This document shows positions 6,634 through 8,646 of a stretch of DNA of 8,646 bases, one piece after another. The notes beneath the pieces were generated by a model. It made no database searches, was not told where the DNA came from, and saw only the letters and a list, made by a program, of their open reading frames with translations. The position numbers and the translations under genes are program-made. The stretch is from JACVRW01 sp035650215 (GTDB lineage Bacteria > Actinomycetota > Thermoleophilia > Solirubrobacterales > Thermoleophilaceae): the NCBI GenBank assembly GCA_035650215.1, contig DASRIC010000109.1:1-8646 (forward strand), read 5' to 3'. Every line of letters starts with the position of its first letter. Position 1 is the first letter of the stretch.

Positions 6634-7980
6634 TCAGACCATGAACCGGACGTCGGAGCTGAACGTCGGGTAGGCGAAGATCACCTCGCGCAGCTCGCCG
6701 GCGGGAATGCCCAGGCGGATGGCGGTGGCGAAGAGGTTGATGGTCTCGTCGGCGCGGGGGCCGAGCAGGTGGGCGCCGAGGACGCGGTCGGTGCCCTCCT
6801 CGACGAGGACCTTGAAGGCCGAGGTCGTCTCCCCGACCCGCCGCGTATTGAACCACGACGAGGTGTCCTCGTAGCGCGTGCGGAACCGCCGCCCCGCAGC
6901 ACGCGCCGCCGCCTCCGTGAGGCCGGCCGAGGCCATCGGCGGAATGCTGAACACGGCGGAGGCGAGGCCGTCGTAGCGCACCGTGCGACGGTTGCCCTCG
7001 AGGAGGTTCGTGGTCAGCACCGCGGCGTCGTGCTCGGCCTTGGGCGTGAGGGGCGGCCCGCTCGCGGCCGCGTCACCGCCCGCGTAGACTGCGGGGTTCG
7101 AGAGGGACTGGAGGTATTCGTTCACCAGGACGCCGCGCCGGTCGCGTTTCACGCCCGCCTTGTCGAGCTCGAGGTCGTCGATGTCGGGGACCCGGCCGGC
7201 GGCGTGCACCGCCAGGTCGGTCTCGAAGCGAAGCGTCTGTCCGTCGCGGGAGCCGATCACCACGACACCCTTGGGCTGCGCCTCGACGCCACCGACCTCG
7301 GTATTGAGCTCCACCCGGATGCCCACGTCGCGGGTGCGGCGCACGAGCAGGTCGACCAGGTCGGGATCGAACGCCTCGAGCGGGCGGGCGCCGCGGTGCA
7401 CGATCGTGACGTCCACACCCGCCCGAGCCGCCACGTGGGCGAACTCGAAGGCGATGTAGCCACCGCCGACGAAGACCATGCGCGACGGCAGGGCGTCGAG
7501 ATTGAGGAAGTCCTCGCTGGTGATGAGCCGGTCGGCGCCTGGGAAGGGGAGCGGGGCCGGCACCGCGCCGGCGGCGACGAGGATGCGCCGTCCGGTCAGC
7601 CGGTCGGCGCCGACGGTGAGGGTGGTCGCGTCCACGAAGCGGGCGCGCCCGTGAAATTGCTCGACGCCGATGCGGGTCCAGCCCTGTTCCGTCCGCTCCG
7701 TCGTGGGATCGACGAGCGAGCGCTTGAAGCGCATGAGCGACGGCCAGTCGATGGTCAAGGCCGCGGCCGGCACGCCCTTGTCCGCGAGATCACGCGCGCC
7801 CTGGACGGCGTCGGCCGCGCTCACGAGGATCTTCTTGGGCACGCAGCCGCGGAGCGCGCAGGTGCCGCCGAACGGCCGGGAGTCCACGACCGCCACGCTC
7901 CAGCCCGCCTCCCGGCAGCGGGTGGCCACGGCCGAGGTGACTCCGGTCCCGACCACCACCAGGTCGTACTGTCGATCCAT
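6634..7980 (-). CDS. Class I pyridine nucleotide-disulfide oxidoreductase-like flavoprotein
   Basis: A 448-residue FAD enzyme of the glutathione reductase/mercuric reductase/lipoamide dehydrogenase superfamily. Residues 5-16 form the FAD dinucleotide fold (YDLVVVGTGVTS). The redox pair Cys41-x4-Cys46 lies in GGTCALRGCVPKK, which resembles glutathione reductase more than lipoamide dehydrogenase. The NAD(P)H fold is FVGGGYIAFEFAHVAARAG (170-188), followed by R196 and R199, which may favour NADPH. The second FAD motif is VYAGGDAA (298-304 region). The C-terminal dimerisation domain is full length. The usual His-Pro-Thr...Glu-Glu base motif is replaced by YPTFSSD (437-443), so the normal catalytic His is absent and disulfide chemistry may differ. 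The start is set at ATG 7980 because AAAGGA (7989-7994) lies eight bases upstream; an ATG at 7989 overlaps that site. The frame continues upstream but would overlap the divergent gene. The substrate is unknown. Confidence 0.92.
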   Translation of the reverse strand: MDRQYDLVVVGTGVTSAVATRCREAGWSVAVVDSRPFGGTCALRGCVPKKILVSAADAVQGARDLADKGVPAAALTIDWPSLMRFKRSLVDPTTERTEQGWTRIGVEQFHGRARFVDATTLTVGADRLTGRRILVAAGAVPAPLPFPGADRLITSEDFLNLDALPSRMVFVGGGYIAFEFAHVAARAGVDVTIVHRGARPLEAFDPDLVDLLVRRTRDVGIRVELNTEVGGVEAQPKGVVVIGSRDGQTLRFETDLAVHAAGRVPDIDDLELDKAGVKRDRRGVLVNEYLQSLSNPAVYAGGDAAASGPPLTPKAEHDAAVLTTNLLEGNRRTVRYDGLASAVFSIPPMASAGLTEAAARAAGRRFRTRYEDTSSWFNTRRVGETTSAFKVLVEEGTDRVLGAHLLGPRADETINLFATAIRLGIPAGELREVIFAYPTFSSDVRFMV

Positions 7981-7988
7981 GACCGCCA

Positions 7989-7994
7989 TCCTTT
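7989..7994 (-). promoter_or_regulatory. Shine-Dalgarno site deciding the flavoprotein start
   Basis: Minus-strand AAAGGA, eight bases ahead of the ATG at 7980. It overlaps the alternative ATG at 7989, which argues against that earlier start. Confidence 0.6.
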
Positions 7995-8034
7995 CGCACG
8001 AACACGCCCATGGTAGTCGGCACGGCAAGTTGCA

Positions 8035-8051
8035 CGCGCGCAGAGCGCGCG
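8035..8051. other. Small GC hairpin in divergent intergenic region
   Basis: CGCGCGC (8035-8041) and GCGCGCG (8045-8051) form a 7-bp stem around AGA. It lies in the 109-base spacer between the flavoprotein and the SnoaL-like gene, 26 bases before the latter's Shine-Dalgarno site. It may be a chance product of GC-rich sequence or a 5' leader structure. No convincing promoter was recognised in this spacer. Confidence 0.3.
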
Positions 8052-8077
8052 AGATCATCGGATCCCGAGTTGCCCAC

Positions 8078-8083
8078 AGGAGG
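8078..8083 (+). promoter_or_regulatory. Shine-Dalgarno site of the SnoaL-like gene
   Basis: AGGAGG, six bases before the ATG at 8090. An ATG at 8084 abuts the site directly and so cannot be the start. Confidence 0.85.
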
Positions 8084-8089
8084 ATGCCC

Positions 8090-8455
8090 ATGAGCCAGTC
8101 GGAGATCGCCGCGGTCAATCGCCAGTTCGAGGATGCCGCCCGCAAGGGAGACCTGGACCGCCTCGTGTCGCTCTACACGTCCGACGCGATCGCGCTGCCG
8201 CCCGATGGCCCCGTGGTCAAGGGCCGCGACGCGATCAAGCAGATGTGGGGGACGCTCGCGCAGCAGACGGGACTCAAGGAGGTCCGGCTCCAGACGCTCG
8301 ACTTCGAGCAGGCCGGCGACACCGGCTACGAGGTCGGCGAGGCCACGCTGGCCCTCGCCAGCGGCACGGCCGTCATGAAGTTCGTCGTCGTGTGGAAGAA
8401 GATCGAGGGCCAGTGGCGGCTGCATCGGGACATCTGGAACACCAAGGCGTCGTAG
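8090..8455 (+). CDS. SnoaL-like / DUF4440-type (NTF2-fold) protein
   Basis: A 121-residue protein, the normal length for a single NTF2-like cone fold of the SnoaL/YybH/DUF4440 group. The pattern is typical: an N-terminal helix (IAAVNRQFEDAARKGDLDRLVSLY), then 'TSDAIALPPDGPVVKGRDAI', a helix (KQMWGTLAQQ), and beta strands ending in 'VWKKIEGQWRLHRDIWN'. This family includes small enzymes, ligand-binding proteins and many of unknown role; no catalytic residues can be named with confidence. No signal peptide is present, so it is cytoplasmic. It is divergent from the flavoprotein (109-base spacer) and is followed 25 bases later by the FtsX-like permease start. Confidence 0.88.
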   Translation: MSQSEIAAVNRQFEDAARKGDLDRLVSLYTSDAIALPPDGPVVKGRDAIKQMWGTLAQQTGLKEVRLQTLDFEQAGDTGYEVGEATLALASGTAVMKFVVVWKKIEGQWRLHRDIWNTKAS

Positions 8456-8465
8456 CGCGCGGCGT

Positions 8466-8496
8466 GCCGGCCGGCCGCCTGTGCTGACCGGCCGGC
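8466..8496 (+). other. 9-bp hairpin enclosing the permease start codon
   Basis: GCCGGCCGG (8466-8474) pairs perfectly with CCGGCCGGC (8488-8496). The 13-base loop contains the proposed GTG start (8481-8483). It could terminate transcription after the SnoaL-like gene (no T-run follows) or limit translation of the permease. Confidence 0.4.
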
Positions 8497-8646
8497 TCGC
8501 CCGCCTGGCGGTGCGGCAGCTCTCGTCGCACCCCTGGCAGCTCGGCCTGGCCATCCTCGGCATCGCGCTCGGAGTGGCGGTGGCCGTGTCCATCGACCTC
8601 GCCAACGGCAGCGCGCTGCGCGCCTTCCGGCTCTCAACCGAGGCGG
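8481..8646 (+). CDS. FtsX-like ABC transporter permease, N-terminal fragment
   Basis: Only the first 55 residues are present; the gene runs off the right edge. The protein starts VLTGRLARLAVRQLSSHP, with a basic amphipathic stretch, followed by a transmembrane segment (about residues 19-40, WQLGLAILGIALGVAVAVSIDL) and then 'ANGSALRAFRLSTEA'. This is the first-membrane-helix pattern of FtsX/MacB-type permeases (MacB_PCD), which work with LolD-like ATPases to move cargo at the inner membrane or periplasm. The GTG at 8481 is the most upstream plausible start; no good Shine-Dalgarno site precedes it, and a GTG at 8511 is an alternative. Its neighbour upstream is the SnoaL-like gene, not an ATPase. 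The only ATPase in the window is at 1573. Confidence 0.75.
   Translation, partial: MLTGRLARLAVRQLSSHPWQLGLAILGIALGVAVAVSIDLANGSALRAFRLSTEA

Noticed and set aside
6769..8016. 415-codon plus-strand frame antisense to the flavoprotein
   Set aside because: The translation is low-complexity Arg/Gly/Ala-rich with no recognisable motif, while the minus strand carries a full enzyme.
7981..8145. N-terminal extension of the flavoprotein to 8145
   Set aside because: It would overlap the SnoaL-like gene and precede the FAD motif with unrelated residues; the ribosome site supports the start at 7980.

Overview
The window is a GC-rich stretch of bacterial chromosome (about 70% by eye) with tightly packed genes and long open shadow frames on both strands. 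Good Shine-Dalgarno sites precede several genes. The mix of genes (a TPP-dependent decarboxylase pair, a LolD-like ATPase, an FtsX-like permease, a winged-helix/AAA/TPR regulator) and the base composition would suit an uncultured soil or sediment lineage such as Rokubacteria/Methylomirabilota, or a deltaproteobacterium-like group. This is an impression from gene style, not a demonstrated placement. No rRNA, tRNA, CRISPR array or phage gene is visible.

Layout. From 1 to 921 (+) lie the end of a thiamine-diphosphate enzyme alpha subunit and its overlapping beta subunit (sulfopyruvate/phosphonopyruvate decarboxylase-like), closed by a 12-bp hairpin. From 964 to 1518 (-) is a two-gene unit: a small helix-hairpin-helix protein followed by an ABM-like dimeric alpha/beta-barrel protein. 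Divergent from it, at 1573-2271 (+), is a LolD/MacB-type ABC ATPase. From 2281 to 2582 lies a 302-bp near-palindromic element with 124-bp arms, flanked on both sides by CTAG; it looks like a MITE or other non-autonomous insertion, or a large bidirectional terminator. From 2583 to 5387 (-) is a 934-residue OmpR-type winged-helix + ATPase + TPR regulator. It is divergent from a secreted cupin at 5529-6152 (+), and the 141-bp spacer holds 11-bp-spaced tandem repeats that could be the regulator's operator. From 6180 to about 6614 (-) is a proline-rich putative lipoprotein. From 6634 to 7980 (-) is a flavin disulfide-reductase-family enzyme that keeps CxxxxC but has Tyr in place of the usual C-terminal catalytic His. 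From 8090 to 8455 (+) is a SnoaL/DUF4440-like protein. At 8481 an FtsX-like permease begins and runs off the right edge.

How the genes may work together. The regulator and secreted cupin form a plausible sensor/target pair. The ABC ATPase and the FtsX-like permease are the two halves of a typical lipoprotein-release or MacB-like exporter, yet they lie 6.2 kb apart with unrelated genes and the palindromic element between them. The points most worth a second look are the inverted-repeat element, the regulator-cupin operator, the His-less disulfide reductase, and the split ABC pair.
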